NCBI GenBank assembly: GCA_964059195.1
Contig: CAXKWD010000009.1
Location: forward strand, 146,625,890-146,689,889
Length of the DNA stretch: 64,000 nt
Source of the DNA: Ectobius pallidus
Taxonomy: Eukaryota; Arthropoda; Insecta; Blattodea; Ectobiidae
Reading direction: 5' to 3'
Below, in pieces: positions 11,494 through 23,176 of the stretch. The translations under genes were made by a program, and so were the position numbers. Position 1 is the first letter of the stretch; each line of letters begins with the position of its first letter. The notes beneath the pieces were generated by a model, which saw nothing but the letters and a program-made list of their open reading frames with translations, had not been told where the DNA came from and searched no databases.

Positions 11494-12211
11494 CACCACC
11501 CCCGGAGCCCTCGACCATAGGCCATACTCCGGTCCCAAAACTTTCCGGTGCATGCGTTCTACTGCTCTCTACTTATGCTAATGAACTAATCGGTGATATA
11601 GTACAGTCAACCCTTGATATAATGCTCCTCTTTGCAGTCCCACCCTCGCACTGTGGCAATAAATGCAAGAGAACGGATCTTCTCCCATTTGAAATACATA
11701 AGAAACCTTGTTACTGTGTGAATTCATTTAGTGCCAGTGAATATATGACAAGACTTTTTACAAAATATAGCTTGCAGTGATTTTATTTCAGTTGCAGAAT
11801 TCTTTTAAAGTTGGCATGAATGTTAGGAAGATTAATTAAGAAACATACTGCACTGTATTTCCAAGAAGTGAGTGTTCCCCTGCCACTAACTGTAAATGTA
11901 TTGCAGTGGAATGAAGAAGTCTGTCGTGAGGGTGTAGCAGGTAGAATGAGACATTCCAAACTTTCACTTCATTACACTACACTACAGTTACTGAGTTACA
12001 ATTAATCACTTACATGGACCCACATGATTTCAACCCCTTTGTGTGCTGTAGCAATGGACATATACTGTAATATATCAAATTACTGTACAGTATTTTATTT
12101 TGTGCTAAAGTTTTCTATTTAAATAACATAAAAGTGATGAACACTTGATAAAAACACTTAGTTATGATAGTGGTTAAAAGATCGGTTAAAAACAATAAAA
12201 AACACATAACA

Positions 12212-12250
12212 CAAGACGTTTCAGCCTGCCCTCCAGGCCTTCCTCAGTCA
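12212..12250 (-). ncRNA. Hammerhead ribozyme-like core at Penelope 3' end
   Basis: The minus strand has CTGAGGA, a 5-bp stem II GGCCT/AGGCT with a 7-base loop, then GAAAC-GTC. All core positions fit CUGANGA...GAAA...UH. Helix III is only ACGT, self-complementary. Stem I is not evident. Confidence 0.6.
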
Positions 12251-12765
12251 GACTGATTATATGGATCACTTCTTTCACAAACTGCCGTGTTGTTCAACTG
12301 TTGTTGTTGTTGTTGTTCGTCGTTGCTTGTATTGTCCTCAGGTTCACGTTCTCTGTATCTGTTGCTTCTATAGTGTTCCTGTATCCACGCGTTGGGAATG
12401 TTAAAGTCATTTTCACATCTTGGGGAAATACAGGGAAATTTAGGTAAGGGTCTTTTACTTCGCAAATTCTTAATAATGCTTAGCCATGGCTCCCCCAAAT
12501 CACCCTCATAGTTATTGAGACAGATTTCTCCACTCTCCGCGATGTGGGAAGCTTCGCAAATTTTTCTACGGATCTTGTCAGCTTCAATTTTTAAAATTTC
12601 GAAGTGACCTATGCTGTGACCTTCCCCAACCATATGCTGGCTCAAACCAGTATTGCACTTCTTGTTTCTTACATCTCTTTCGTGTTCACGTAATCTAACA
12701 TTGAAGGTCCGGCCTGAGTTTTCTATTTGCCTTTTATTTAATTTTTCTTTCATAATACAGCACAC
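12244..12765 (-). CDS. Penelope-like element, C-terminal GIY-YIG-like fragment
   Basis: A 173-codon ORF on the minus strand. It reads SGRTFNVRLREHERDVRNKK and GLSQHMVGEGHSIGHFEIL, the second half of the GIY-YIG endonuclease domain of Penelope-like elements, then ends in a poly-Gln run. The GIY and YIG motifs and the reverse transcriptase are missing (5' truncated). A hammerhead-like core lies at its 3' end. A different family from the element at 51489-57904. Confidence 0.75.
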   Translation of the reverse strand: MCCIMKEKLNKRQIENSGRTFNVRLREHERDVRNKKCNTGLSQHMVGEGHSIGHFEILKIEADKIRRKICEASHIAESGEICLNNYEGDLGEPWLSIIKNLRSKRPLPKFPCISPRCENDFNIPNAWIQEHYRSNRYREREPEDNTSNDEQQQQQQLNNTAVCERSDPYNQSD

Positions 12766-13200
12766 TAAATTAATACAGCAATATATTATGCTATTTTTAT
12801 TTTAGAAATTAAATTTCGTTTTAGTGCCACTAATGGATAGTGGCATTATATCAAGGATTTACTGTACTTGTGGCGTTAGCTATGAAATATTTGGGAGTTT
12901 CAGAAATGTTATGTAAGATGCTGGAAAACTTTGTTCTATTAATTCAGGATTCTATTGTTTGTTTTAGCTGCAGAATCTGCAGAACTTGGTTTTGTTAACA
13001 CGGTGCGTGTCTGGCAGCAAGTGGGAAAACATCTGCAACATCTATTATGAAAAAAGGTAACCACAAATACTGAGTACACAAATATAAGCATTATACAGTC
13101 TTGCAGATTTGCAGGGGTAACTGGAGCAAAGTGATGGAGAAGAAATCTATCCTGAATTAAATTGGCAACCACCATGAAGTAACATCGATTCTATATGACT

Positions 13201-14400
13201 TCAGGCTTTCCCAGCGTAGAAATGATAATGTAGAATATTTTCCTGGGCTTCTAAGCAGGTGGTAACTTGGATAAATTCCGATATTTCAGGGCCAATCTGG
13301 GGCTCCATTGATAAGGGGAATGAATTGCCAGGATCGGTTGGTGTTCTTTTTATAGAGCTGATATGGCTAGGAGAATCCACATTGGAAAAAAGGATCACTG
13401 GGAGCCAACCAATCAGGAACTGGAATGTGAACGGAATGAAATGAAGGCCAGATGATAAGCAGATGGGGTGTAAAGAAACAGTCCAAGTTAAGACCAGCAA
13501 TTTTTTCTTCTTTCTTTCCTTCTTTCTTTCTTTGTTTAGAGTAATTAATTAGTTGGAAGTGTGTTTTTGGCTCAGTCGGTCTTGAGCAAAGGGGCGTATT
13601 TAGCTACTTAAGCACCCCTAGGCAGAGAAAAATATTTTTGCCCCCTTATTTCCACATGAATGTACAAAGTAACCTACAATAAGCATTATTGTAACTGAAA
13701 TAGTAGGCTAATAATAATAGTAATAATAGTAATAATAATAATAACAACAATATATAATAATAATATATGTATAAATAGGTGTGTATTGTTGTCAATGTTA
13801 TTCATTTCTATTTCATTATGCGTTACATTAGTACTATTTTGAAGAGTTAATAATAAAATGTTTATATATTAAAAAAAAAAAAAATCAGTAACAGCTTAAA
13901 AGCTGCCCCTTCAAATCTGCCGCTTTAGGCAGCTGCTTAAATACAGCACTCCTTGAGCGATTGAATCACACAATTGTGGAAAAGAAAGATGAAAAAAAAA
14001 ACGCTTGTCCTTACTTTGATTGTTTTTCTACACCCCATTCACTTATCATCTGGCCTTCATTTCGTTCAGTCCACAGTCTAGTTCCTGATTTATCAGTTCC
14101 CAACAATTATTTTCTCCAATCCAGATGCTCCTAGCCACCCCATCTCATTAGAAAGATCATTCACTTTGTTCTCCTTGACAATGGAGCCTCAGATTGGCCC
14201 CGAAATGTAGGAATTTATCCAAGCTACCCTGGTTAGAAGCTCAGGAAAATATTAAGTATTACCAGCACCAGGAAAAGTTCAAAAAGGTAATAGGTTCTTG
14301 AGTTTCTAACCGGATGGGTAGGAGGATTGATTCTGAACTTTCAATAGATTGCTTTGATGCCATCTTCAGGAAGAAGTGAGGTAACTGGGAGAAAGTCTTT
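13201..14400. repeat. Inverted repeat pair, Penelope-like arms
   Basis: About 13201-13490 (minus) and 14030-14270 (plus) are diverged reverse complements, sharing TTATCATCTGGCCTTCATTT and CAGATTGGCCC(C/T)GAAAT. The segment 14285-14400 is in turn the reverse complement of about 15050-15145. Structure and GAAAT/GAAAG cores resemble the other Penelope hairpins, but no ORF remains. Confidence 0.55.
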
Positions 14401-14406
14401 ATTATA

Positions 14407-14942
14407 CAGGGTGTTATGAATAACACCGAAATATTTTACTTGTATATAGAGGGGACTTAAACAAGCAACTTTTATTGGGAGATTTTTGCTCTATGACGTA
14501 AAGTGTCATTATGACAGGGCATTAAAGTGATTATAATTTGGTGCTCATAAGTCAATAATGAAGCGAAATAGGGTTAAAATTTTCATTAAATTGACTTCAT
14601 GCCTTCTTTAGTGATCGATAGAAACCTGATTCTTAATCATTCATCAACAGCTATATCATAATTTAGAGTTTTCATAATCTGAAAAATTTACAGACTAATC
14701 ACATGACAGGCCGCCATTGTTTTAGTTGTTTTATTCATAACTCCAGTGTTAACAACGAAGTTCCTTTGTTTTGCATTTTTTTTTTCAAATGTTAGAAGTC
14801 AGTGGCAGCCATGCCCTGGGAGATTTTATGCTGTAACAGGAAAAACTGAATCCATATAGCAAAAATCTCCTAATTAAAGTTGCTTGTCTAGGTCCCCTCC
14901 ATACACAAGTAAAATATTTCGGTGTTATTCATTAACACCCTG
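14407..14942. mobile_element. 536-bp MITE, TA target site
   Basis: Starts CAGGGTGTTATGAATAACAC and ends GTGTTATTCATTAACACCCTG. Inverted ends extend over about 75 bp (AAATATTTTACTTGTATA against TACACAAGTAAAATATTTC). TA lies on both sides. No transposase. It sits in the loop of the 14285/15145 inverted repeat. Confidence 0.85.
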
Positions 14943-15145
14943 TATAGGAGAGACAAATAAATGCTGGGTGGAGTGGGGCCAGTAGGAAAATTGGAAATCT
15001 ATTGGCTCCACTTCACCTACGCTTTCTTTGTCTCTTGTATGACATAATGCAGAGATTTTCCCAATTAGCTCACATCTCCCTGAAGATGGTGGTGGAGCAA
15101 GCTGCCAAAAGCTCAGAATCAATCCTCCTACCCATCCGATTGTAA

Positions 15146-15894
15146 GCTGAAGAAACCATAATCCATCAATTTTGTAGAGACGAAAGTACAGAAATTGTTT
15201 GCAATGAGAGAGGAGACAAAGCAAAGGAAGTGCAGAGGGCAAACAGTAAACTGAAAAGATACGTACACAACTGCCAAGTGGCTCCAGAGGTAGCTGCCCC
15301 TGGAAAATAGCAACACTGCATAACTCTTTACACTCCACAACAACACAAAGTTGTGTCTACACATGCAGCCTATAGTCGTGCAAACTGTTAACACATTGAG
15401 ACCTAAATCCCGCCTGTTACTTGCTAAATTCAAGATAAAGTAACAAGTTAAAAGCAAAGTGTGACAAAGTGCTTTTAACGGTTAGTTCTATTAAAACAGT
15501 GGAAATCCAAGACCAAATATGTTAAGTTGTTTTAAGTTAAAAGCATGATTCACAAAATGATATTCCTGAGGAAGAAGGAATAAGAAAACATGTCAGTTCC
15601 CAACCCTGCTGTGTTTTCTTCGTTAATATACGCTGACTCTCATAATTATAGGCAAGGGTATACAGTGCACGCCGCTTATTGTGATCACTTCGGGACGCAG
15701 CTAATCTGATAATATTACCGATTGATAACAGTAGCTGAAGGAATTAAATGAAGGTTTTTTATTAATAAGAAAGATAATGCACTACAAAATAGAATTTAAA
15801 ATATTTATTCATAAAATAGTATGGAACTTTGAATCACTGAACCACTCATAATAGTACAGTAATAGACTGCAAACAACTATTTTTTCAACCAGTA
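15146..15894. other. Intronic DNA, nothing certain
   Basis: Only a possible degenerate hammerhead-like string (CTGAGGA at 15567, GAAAACATGTC nearby) was seen, with no good stem II. No ORF. Confidence 0.35.
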
Positions 15895-16372
15895 ATAAAG
15901 TCCAAATTGATCAATGTTTGCCTATTTAGGCCTATATTCCTCTACTGCCTATGTTGAAAATTTCAGATGTCTGCGTGCCTTGACATTATAAACAAATGAA
16001 TCAACCAGGGTGGGCTTACAAAATCGAAGCCTTCGATAATTCCATGTGACATACTGAAAAGATCCCAATGCTCTTATTTTCAAGTCATGACAAAAACAAA
16101 AACAAAGCCACCTGCAATTGATTTGACAATTGAAATGTAATAATCAAAAACTGATGCTTTCATAGTGCTAAAAATCATGCTTTCTGCCAGTTTTTTTTAC
16201 TCATAACTCGTGAACAAAAGCAAAAACTAAAAATCCGGCTTTTAGCTGCATAAGGCCACTCTTTAGTGCATCTATGTTTAAAATTTCAGATCTCTGTATG
16301 CAGTAGATTTTGCTGGACATCGCACATAGACAGATAGACTAACAGATAAACACTTCTTCTCATTATTATAGA
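15895..16372 (+). repeat. Interspersed repeat copy (family A)
   Basis: Shares the runs CAAATTGATCAATGTTTG and AAAATTTCAGATCTCTG, and a CAGATAGACTAACAGATAAA-type tail ending in TTATTATAGAAG. Confidence 0.6.
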
Positions 16373-16616
16373 AGATTTAAAACTCAATTTTGTTAAAATG
16401 TAATTTATGTAGTTTCTCAAGAAATAATTTATTATATGAGGAATCTCCCAGACTACTCCCGAAAAATATTGCACGTGTTTGTGATTACGAGTCATTAAAG
16501 TTGTTCAGATTTATGTGGATCGCTCTGTATAACTTATTCACAAATGCGTACGAATGCAAAACAGTGCTACAGATCTCAGTGCAACTATTCCATCCAACAA
16601 GTAAACTTACAGTTAC

Positions 16617-16797
16617 CTTGGCGAAGACCGAAGAAGCCATCCTTAGCTTGAACGCACATGTTATTGTGTGCACAGCAAAGCCGTCCATCTTCTGTAAATC
16701 GCCAAGTTTGCGTTGACTTGCGGCGTTTATCAGGGCGTCGCAGGACTAGATTCACGTACTGCGTTGGCTGAGGTGCAGGACCTGCTATGTCCAGGAC
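16617..16797 (-). CDS. Vps13D: Vps13D exon 21 of 25: ricin-type lectin domain, second part
   Basis: Codons 1361-1421. The acceptor is GTTTTCCTCAG and the donor CCAAG|GTAACT. It encodes VLDIAGPAPQPTQYVNLVL and STQTWRFTEDGRLCCAHN, with a second QxW-like motif (QTW). An alternative acceptor further upstream at an ATTTCAG site is less likely, because the chosen one has the better pyrimidine tract and restores phase. Confidence 0.9.
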
Positions 16798-17094
16798 CTG
16801 AGGAAAACGTACATCAACTGAAACTCTCTGAAATTCAGACACTTCAGTTCAAGTCTTTGGTACTTTCAGAAAAGAAGCGGTTTTCACACTGAAGATATGT
16901 ATTTCAACTTATGGAAATTGAATACTGAAAATCTGGATCTTATGGTGATTTTTGTTTGAGATCACATGATTTATTATTTTGACTATTCCACTCATATGCG
17001 GGTGTGTTTAATATTCACCAATAACGTTTAGCAATTCCTCAAATGCAGACGAATCTTATAAAATGCTTGCTATTAAAATGAGGATGGGATTTTA

Positions 17095-17510
17095 CCTGAT
17101 AAAATCGTCAGCTCTTTACTGGGCACTTAAGCATCAAAATGCTGTCATTACGCAGCACAAAAACATATTATTTTATAGAATATAACTTGTTTGGAAATTG
17201 AAATAATATAAATGTACATTGATTAAGAACACAATTTCGATTCGGTGCAAGCCAGTTGGTGTGCTTTTATTCTGTTAGTTTACCTGAATTAAGTTAACTA
17301 TGTCTTATATGCACCATTGTAGCACTGGTCATCACATGGTAACTCGAATCGATTCATGGATGGTTGATTCATAGTAGGCCGTGATCTCACAGCTGTTAGT
17401 TTTGTTTTTATACAACAAAGCCCAAAAGTAATTATTATTTGTATAATCCGTTACATTTTTATAAATGGAATAGCCTTAATTTGAGTTGATGAGTTTCATC
17501 AGATAAATTC
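17095..17510. repeat. Inverted repeat arm 1 flanking the lectin exon
   Basis: Reverse complement of 18210-18433 plus 19222-19480, with moderate divergence. Shared runs include ATAAATGTACATTGATTAA, ACACAATTTCGATTCG and CATGGATGGTTGATTCATAG. Origin unknown, probably two copies of one transposon. Confidence 0.75.
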
Positions 17511-17885
17511 ACTCCTGCTGCGCAGTTGCGAATCTATCGATAAATTTGGCAACTCTCGTGGGATTACGATAACGATGGTAGTGAATAAAGAAGTATCTCA
17601 TAAAACTTTAGTGCTTAAAGAAGTAAATAATGATTTTAATACCTCTGCTTCCCTGTATAAAAGTTCCAACATTATATGGTGTTTTATAGGAAAGTATTCC
17701 TTAATAGGGTTTATCATTGTATCAATCTTTGTTAAACAGAGATTTAACTGTATTAACCTCTTTTAATATGCAATTATAGATCATGTTGTAAGTTACGTTT
17801 GTTATGTTATTTATAATACGTCTCTGTATGGCATTAATGTAAAGTAAGTTATAAAATCATAACATTTGTTGTACAGATGACTCAC

Positions 17886-18120
17886 CAGAATCCGGTCATC
17901 ATGGTGACTGCTATGCTTGGAGCGGGGATCTCTCGGGGGACTGCTGCCTTCATGCTGAAGTTGTCCCTCTCCAGTCATGCGCCACAGCTGAGACCGAGCA
18001 CCTTTCTCCTTGCGACTCAAGATGACTCGTGTCCCTTCAGGCACATCCAGGACAAGCTGCTGGCTCTCAACATCCAGTGGATTGTATGAGCTCCCAGTTC
18101 CTAAGTCCTGATTGCTGCAT
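17886..18120 (-). CDS. Vps13D: Vps13D exon 20 of 25: ricin-type lectin domain, first part
   Basis: Codons 1282-1360. The acceptor is TTCTGTTCTCAG and the donor ATTCTG|GTGAGT. It encodes QQLVLDVPEGTRVILSRK and ARSQLWRMTGEGQLQHEG. The QLW motif followed by a Gly-x-Leu strand matches a ricin B-type beta-trefoil repeat, a domain found in VPS13D. The exon sits between inverted copies of one repeat (17095-17510 and 18210-19480). Confidence 0.93.
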
Positions 18121-18209
18121 CTGAGAACAGAAACAATGACATGTAATGTAGAACCTCGATTTAACATTTTCCTGCATTTTACATACATTTTTCAGAACTC
18201 CAAATATTA

Positions 18210-19500
18210 TCATATCAAGTTTATCTGATGAAACTCGTCAACTCAAGTTGGATTTATTAAGACTATTCCATGAATAAAAATGCGACGGATTATACAAATA
18301 ATAATTACTCTCATGCTTTATTGTATAAAAACAAAACTAACAGCTGCGAGATCACGGCATACTATGAATCAACCATCCATGAATCAATTCGAGTTGCCAT
18401 GTTGTGACCAGTGCTATCAATGGTGCATATAAGCAGTGCTTTTTTTGTGACGGTATGCAACGGTACGCAGTACCGGCACCTTTTTTGAAAATAAAATTTG
18501 TATATTACTCCGAATGTTTCTATCACAATTCTCATAAAATTATGCTTTATTTAAAATCAAGCTTATTTGTTGGTTTTGTTAGATTTCTGCATACATAATG
18601 GCCTACATACGAGCATATGATAGTTTCTGTAAATTGCCGTAGCTACTGGACTGCAAGAGGGTTGGGGTGGGTTTTCCAGGCCTCAGTAAACTGCTCCTGT
18701 GGTCAAGGACATTCTAACGGTATAAGTATTGCACCAAGTCCAGTTAATGCTAACGTAGTAGCAAACAAGTAGTAAGTAGCTAACTACCATAGTTAAATTT
18801 AACTGGATTCGTTGCTTACATACAATTTGAAAAAAAACCCTTGGTTTGTGTTGCACAGACAAGTGAATTCATAATTGTTTAGTACGTTTGTAGGAACAAG
18901 AGGTGCGCGTTGTTCACAAGTAGAGAGAAGTGAAATGAGTAAAATAAGTAATTATTTTGTACCGGTGCGTAATAAAAGAAAGCATGTCGATGTTTTTGAT
19001 GTAACCTGCCAACTGTGAATAAACTGAATCTGAAGAGTACGTCGCAAGTACCGGTAATTTTACTGCAATTCAGGGGAGAAACATTTCTGTCCGTGATAGG
19101 CCCGATTGTTGGACATTATCTCAGAAAAATGACGTCTGGGAGAAGTGTGGGAGCTCCCGTGAGATTCAGTTAAAATGTTTCTGTGAGTACCGCCACCTTT
19201 TCAGTTAGAAAAAAAGCACTGCATATAAGGCATAGTTAACTTCTTTCAGGTAAGCTAAACAGCAGAACAGAATAAAAGCACACCAAATGGCTTGCAACGA
19301 ATCGAAATTGTGTTTTAATCAATGTACATTTATATTATTCAATATCCAAACAAGTTATGTTGCATAAAATAATCTGTTTTCACGCTGTTTAATGGCAGCA
19401 TGTGACGTATTAATCACTGCACACTGATGCCTATGTGTTCAGTAATGAGCAGACGTTTTACCTGTTAAAATATTGGATATGGCCACAGACCACAATTCAG
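18210..19500. repeat. Inverted repeat arm 2, interrupted by a hAT element
   Basis: Counterpart of 17095-17510 on the other side of exon 20. The copy is split by the hAT insertion at 18434-19221. The outer limits 18144 (GTAGAACCTCGATTTAAC) and about 19700 (AAATCAAGGTTCTAC) look like pogo-type inverted ends, so this arm may be one complete decayed element starting 24 bp from the exon acceptor. Confidence 0.65.
18434..19221 (+). mobile_element. hAT element, 788 bp, deleted inside
   Basis: Termini CAGTGCTTTTTTTGTGAC and AGAAAAAAAGCACTG. The exact 8-bp target duplication CATATAAG is at 18426-18433 and 19222-19229. From 18935 a short frame reads MSKISNYFVPVRNKRKHVDV and soon stops. This resembles the N-terminus of zinc-finger hAT-type transposases, so the element is a deletion derivative. 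Confidence 0.85.
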
Positions 19501-19798
19501 CAGATACCATAATATGTCATGCTATATAAGTTTTTATCACAGTTATAGTTTTCAAATAAAGCAGAATTCAGTAAATAAAATTAATTACTGGATAAACTAA
19601 GTTTTAATGCTTAAAAATAGCAATACCCCCATTTAGTGTAAACCCCTGTTTAAAGTAAAAAATTTTGTATCCCCAGAAAAACCTTAAATCAAGGTTCTAC
19701 TAGTTCTTTCTAAATTCCTTTTTTTATGAAACTGTTTTTCATCCATTTCCATTCATGCTATAATGGTGGAAACTCGGATTTTAAAATTAACAACTTAC

Positions 19799-20016
19799 GT
19801 TTTAAAGGTACCAGTAAAGGCAATGTAGATGAAGTTCTCATACGTGAGCCCCTGTGCCTCCCGATCTTCACCCAGGGACTTCATGTCGTACGATGCAGCG
19901 GCACCACCTGGAGCTAACAGTGTGATGATGTGAGCCAACGTTGGCTCATCCCATGCATAAGCAACACTTGAATGTGGTCTCACAGTGGACATGAGGCTCT
20001 CGGCCGTCACACAGCT
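19799..20016 (-). CDS. Vps13D: Vps13D exon 19 of 25 in window
   Basis: Codons 1210-1282. The acceptor is CTGTATGCAG and the donor AAAAC|GTAAGT. An earlier GT at 19810 was rejected because only GTAAGT keeps the frame into the next exon. It encodes VAYAWDEPTLAHIITLLAPG and LTYENFIYIAFTG. The AWDEP motif is conserved in VPS13 proteins after the VAB domain. Confidence 0.93.
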
Positions 20017-20047
20017 CTGCATACAGACAAAACAACTTTCTTATAGA

Positions 20048-20295
20048 GTCAATTAAGAATAAGACATATTTATGTTAAACCATGAAACAAGGCAAAGAAC
20101 AGATATACATGTACAAAGAGCAAATACAAAAACATATCAGGATAGTTTTCATCACATGGCAGTCAAATTTTACAACATATTACTGACAACAATTAAAGCC
20201 CAAACTAAAATAACAAGATTTAAATCAGCGGTAATTGCATATTTGCTGGATCTCCAGTTTTACACAATAGATGAATTTATGAACTATGAGTAAGA
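20048..20295 (+). pseudogene. LINE ORF2 C-terminal fragment
   Basis: Reads NHETRQRTDIHVQRANTKTY and SFHHMAVKFYNILLTTIK, ending YTIDEFMNYE. This is the typical NTR...LFN.LP..IK tail of Jockey/CR1-type LINE polyproteins. The 3' tail is interrupted by the Harbinger element at 20428. Confidence 0.7.
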
Positions 20296-20427
20296 TTTGA
20301 AGACTGATCCTTTATGGAGCAAGATACTTTTATTATCCTTTATGTTGATATACATGTTAGTTTTAAGATCAATGTTAATATTAGTATAACTTGTACTTTG
20401 GTTTTTAAGATTAATGTTTAACTTTAA

Positions 20428-21186
20428 GGCCTGGTATTATAAACAAAGTTGATCTTTAGATTAAGTTAAATCTAATCTTAAGATTAACTCTAGTTGCCGT
20501 TTTATAATGTTCTGGTTAAGTTAAACCGTAGTGCAATGGTGTTGGTAGAACTGTTGGCTGGGAAAAGAAGACGAATTGGCCTTGGAAATAAAAGAAAAAC
20601 AATAAGATCTGCTAATTTTCTTGTATTTGTTTGTATATTGCGACGAAAATGACTGACACAAATAGTTCAAAACGTTGCCAAAACTTTTCATCCAATGAAA
20701 TAGAATCGTTAGTATATTTAGTTCGAAAGTATAGTGAGATCGTAGAATGGAAAATCTAAATCTAAATTGAACTCAGTTTTGTTCAGTGTAAGTTAAGTTT
20801 ATTTCAATCACAGCTAAAATAAGAATTTATTCATTGCTCATAAAAGTGATCTTGTATTAGCATTTGTCTCACAGTACAGCCTTCTCTGTTTAGGCCTACA
20901 TTAAAATACTTTTTACGTTCCGGAAAGTAATAAAATAAGTTTTGTCTCTTCTTCTCATAGCATGTTGTATCCGAAATCGAATTTGTTGATACTGTCTTAT
21001 CGTGTTTTTATAGTAATTTTCATTAAAACAATTATTACATCTTAAACTGCAGATTAAACGGTAGAAAAGGTCCAGTTAGGTTAAACTTAAGATTAACTTG
21101 TAGTTATCGTTTATAATACACAAAAATCTGAAAAACCAAAGTTTAAACTAAAACTAAAGGTTAAACCATGATTATAATACCGGCCC
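20428..21186 (+). mobile_element. PIF/Harbinger-type element, 759 bp
   Basis: Ends GGCCTGGTATTATAA and TTATAATACCGGCCC. The target duplication is TAA (20425-20427 and 21187-21189), the PIF/Harbinger rule. At 20649-20759 a 36-codon frame reads KRCQNFSSNEIESLVYLVRK, the first helix of the Myb/SANT-like protein of Harbinger elements, then stops. No DDE transposase. Confidence 0.8.
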
Positions 21187-21418
21187 TAAGACTAATTAAT
21201 GTCTAATGTTCAAGATTTGAAATTAAGATTTGTAATTTTAGTTTTAAGATTAGTATTAGCAACTTTGACAAAACACCAGTTTGCGAACATTGCTCATAAT
21301 GTAAACGTATGTGATAATAAAGTAAAGTTATTATTAAACCAATGTCCCACAAGCCAATTAAGGTTTAAAATTTCTACAAACCATGAAATTAAGATGCATT
21401 CAGTTCTAAATACATTAC

Positions 21419-21563
21419 CTGATGGAACTGGAGAGGAACTTCCGAGTAGTTGTCCAGTCTTATTGGAGGGGGAATGGTATCTGCATCAGTGAACACTATG
21501 AAGTACGTAGCTCCTTGCAGCACCACTTCCACCCTCAGGAAATGCATTTTCCCCAGCGTGTCT
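21419..21563 (-). CDS. Vps13D: Vps13D exon 18 of 25: VAB repeat 6
   Basis: Codons 1161-1209. The acceptor is GTTACTTTTCAG and the donor CATCAG|GTAATG. It encodes FLRVEVVLQGATYFIVFTDA and PPPIRLDNYSEVPLQFHQ, the sixth Asn-centred repeat. It ends in phase 0. Confidence 0.93.
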
Positions 21564-22383
21564 CTGAAAAGTAACACACTTTACAACTCTCGGCTGAAAG
21601 CAGGGCGAGAGATAGACATTTCAATACCCTAAAATCTGGAAACCCAGGCAACAAAATATATTACATACTGTACATACCCGAATACTACCGGCCATGAATA
21701 ATACCTGCACCCAAATTTTTGGAAAGGAAATTTGAAAAGAAAAGAAAAAGAAGAAAGAAAAAACTATAGGCCCATACATAAAATTATTTTGCCAGTTTTA
21801 TTCTTAATTAAACGGTTATAATTAACATTACATATCAAAAAATAATTAAATATGGCAGGTTAAAATAACGTGCATAGTAACAGCCAACTAAAATTTTGCC
21901 ATCTTACACCTGCAACCCAAAGCTGCGTCTCCACTGATATACATTTAACACCAACATGTCAATATTAACAAGTTGACCACTTGTGGTTCCCAAACCAGTA
22001 AATGCCCATGTAAGCCCTAAGGTCATCTCTCTGGTAACCCAGGCAACAAAATATATTACATAATCACTACAGCAAACTCCTGATTATCCATGGGTGGGTT
22101 CTCTGGTTTGCGTATTATCCATGCTAGGTTCTTCCTTCTTTTTTAACTCTTTGCAAGTAGAATACGAATATAACCAGGTTTTAGATTTTGAATTTCCCAC
22201 AGTTAATTTTAAATTTCCCATACTTTATTCTGTGAAATTGTGCCAGTACAATACGGCAGCTTTGGTGACTTCTTCCCAGAGCAAGCTCAGACAGTTTGAA
22301 GTCTTGATACTTAACCAATGACAGGAAAGCTTCAGTCTTGTAATAAAAAGGATGCAAGACTCATTAATACTGTGTCCTCTCAC
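21564..22383. other. Intron, one 26-bp direct repeat only
   Basis: The run ACCCAGGCAACAAAATATAT occurs at about 21643 and 22036. No ORF or element end recognised. Confidence 0.4.
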
Positions 22384-22562
22384 CTCACATTGATATGAAG
22401 GGAATCAGTCGTGTCGATGAGGAATCCCCCAGACCAGAGAGAGTTAGGAACATCCAGTAGCCTCACACACAACAGCTGCTCCTTGTCCAGGCGAGGCCAG
22501 TGGAACGGGAGGCAGCAGTCTGGAACGGCTTTCAGATATGTAGCTTGTGCACCTGGATCATT
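22384..22562 (-). CDS. Vps13D: Vps13D exon 17 of 25 in window
   Basis: Codons 1102-1161. The acceptor is GTCTACAG and the donor GTGAG|GTGAGA. It encodes CCLPFHWPRLDKEQLLCVRL and PNSLWSGGFLIDTTDSLHIN. The WSGGF motif is the hallmark of the SHR-BD/VAB fold in all VPS13 proteins. No long minus-frame ORF extends beyond it, so the exon limits come from splice signals. Confidence 0.93.
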
Positions 22563-22848
22563 CTGTAGACATAAAACCCAAATTAAAAGGGCAGTTCAGT
22601 AATAATGATATAAATTAGAAAATGAAAAAAGAAACAATATAATGTGGAAGCATGAAGTCATATCAATATTATATTATACGAGGATCGTCCAGAAAGTAAA
22701 GAACGATTTGGCATAAGTAAATAATAACAAAATATATTAACACAAAACTTTATCATGCTTGGTCCTGGAGTTCCACTGTATAATTTTAGTAAAACTATCC
22801 GTTAAATGCACTTTGTCTCACAATGAACAAACTTACTGCGTAGCTGGA

Positions 22849-22886
22849 ACAACGTTTCGGCTCTACCTTTGACCCTTCCTCAGGTG
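22849..22886 (-). ncRNA. Hammerhead-like core in Penelope hairpin
   Basis: The minus strand has CTGAGGA, stem II GGGTC/GAGCC with one mismatch, GAAAC-GTT. The hairpin around it has arms CGTTAAATGCACTTTGTCTC and their inverse. Confidence 0.5.
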
Positions 22887-22964
22887 ATTGGCTGTTAGCA
22901 ACTGTTTGCCAGTAAGTTTATCCATGGTGAGACAAAGTGCATTTAACGAATAGTTTTAACTTTA

Positions 22965-23176
22965 ATATAAGATCGTAGGCTTCCGCGGCCTGAGTTGACA
23001 ATAAAATCTTCTTGGCTTCCGGGTATCTGCCGCGTCATATTTAAAAAGTCTGCCAATGTTTCCACCATCTTGCCGTGGTTTTTATCAAGGCTACTGATAA
23101 AGACCACGGCAAGATGGTCGAAACGTCGGCAGACTTTTTAAATATGACGCAGCAGATACCCAGAAGCCAAGATTTT
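22965..23176. mobile_element. Penelope-like hairpin, 13-bp target duplication
   Basis: Arms of about 60 bp (23030-23090 and 23094-23165) are inverted, sharing GTATCTGC.GCGTCATATT. The flanks are AGTTTTAACTTTA at 22952-22964 and 23177-23189. Confidence 0.7.
23091..23132 (+). ncRNA. Hammerhead-like core, one core base changed
   Basis: CTGATAA (G of CUGANGA replaced by A), stem II GACC/GGTC, GAAACGTC. The change would be expected to impair cleavage. Confidence 0.45.

Larger units (their letters stand above)
11604..12864. mobile_element. Tigger/pogo-type element interrupted by a Penelope fragment
   Basis: Starts CAGTCAACCCTTGATATAAT and ends ATATCAAGGATTTACTG, with TA on both sides. Sequence matches the 694-bp element at 41817-42510 at both ends. 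About 12000-12770 is foreign and holds a GIY-YIG-like ORF. Confidence 0.8.

Noticed and set aside
12244..12765. A host GIY-YIG nuclease gene
   Set aside because: It lacks the GIY motif, sits inside a Tigger element, and has a Penelope-type 3' end.
15564..15592. Another hammerhead motif
   Set aside because: CTGAGGA and GAAAACATGTC are present but no stem II can form between them, so it is only a possible decayed relic.
19810..19811. Alternative donor for Vps13D exon 19
   Set aside because: It leaves one base over and breaks the phase. The GTAAGT 13 bp downstream on the minus strand restores it.
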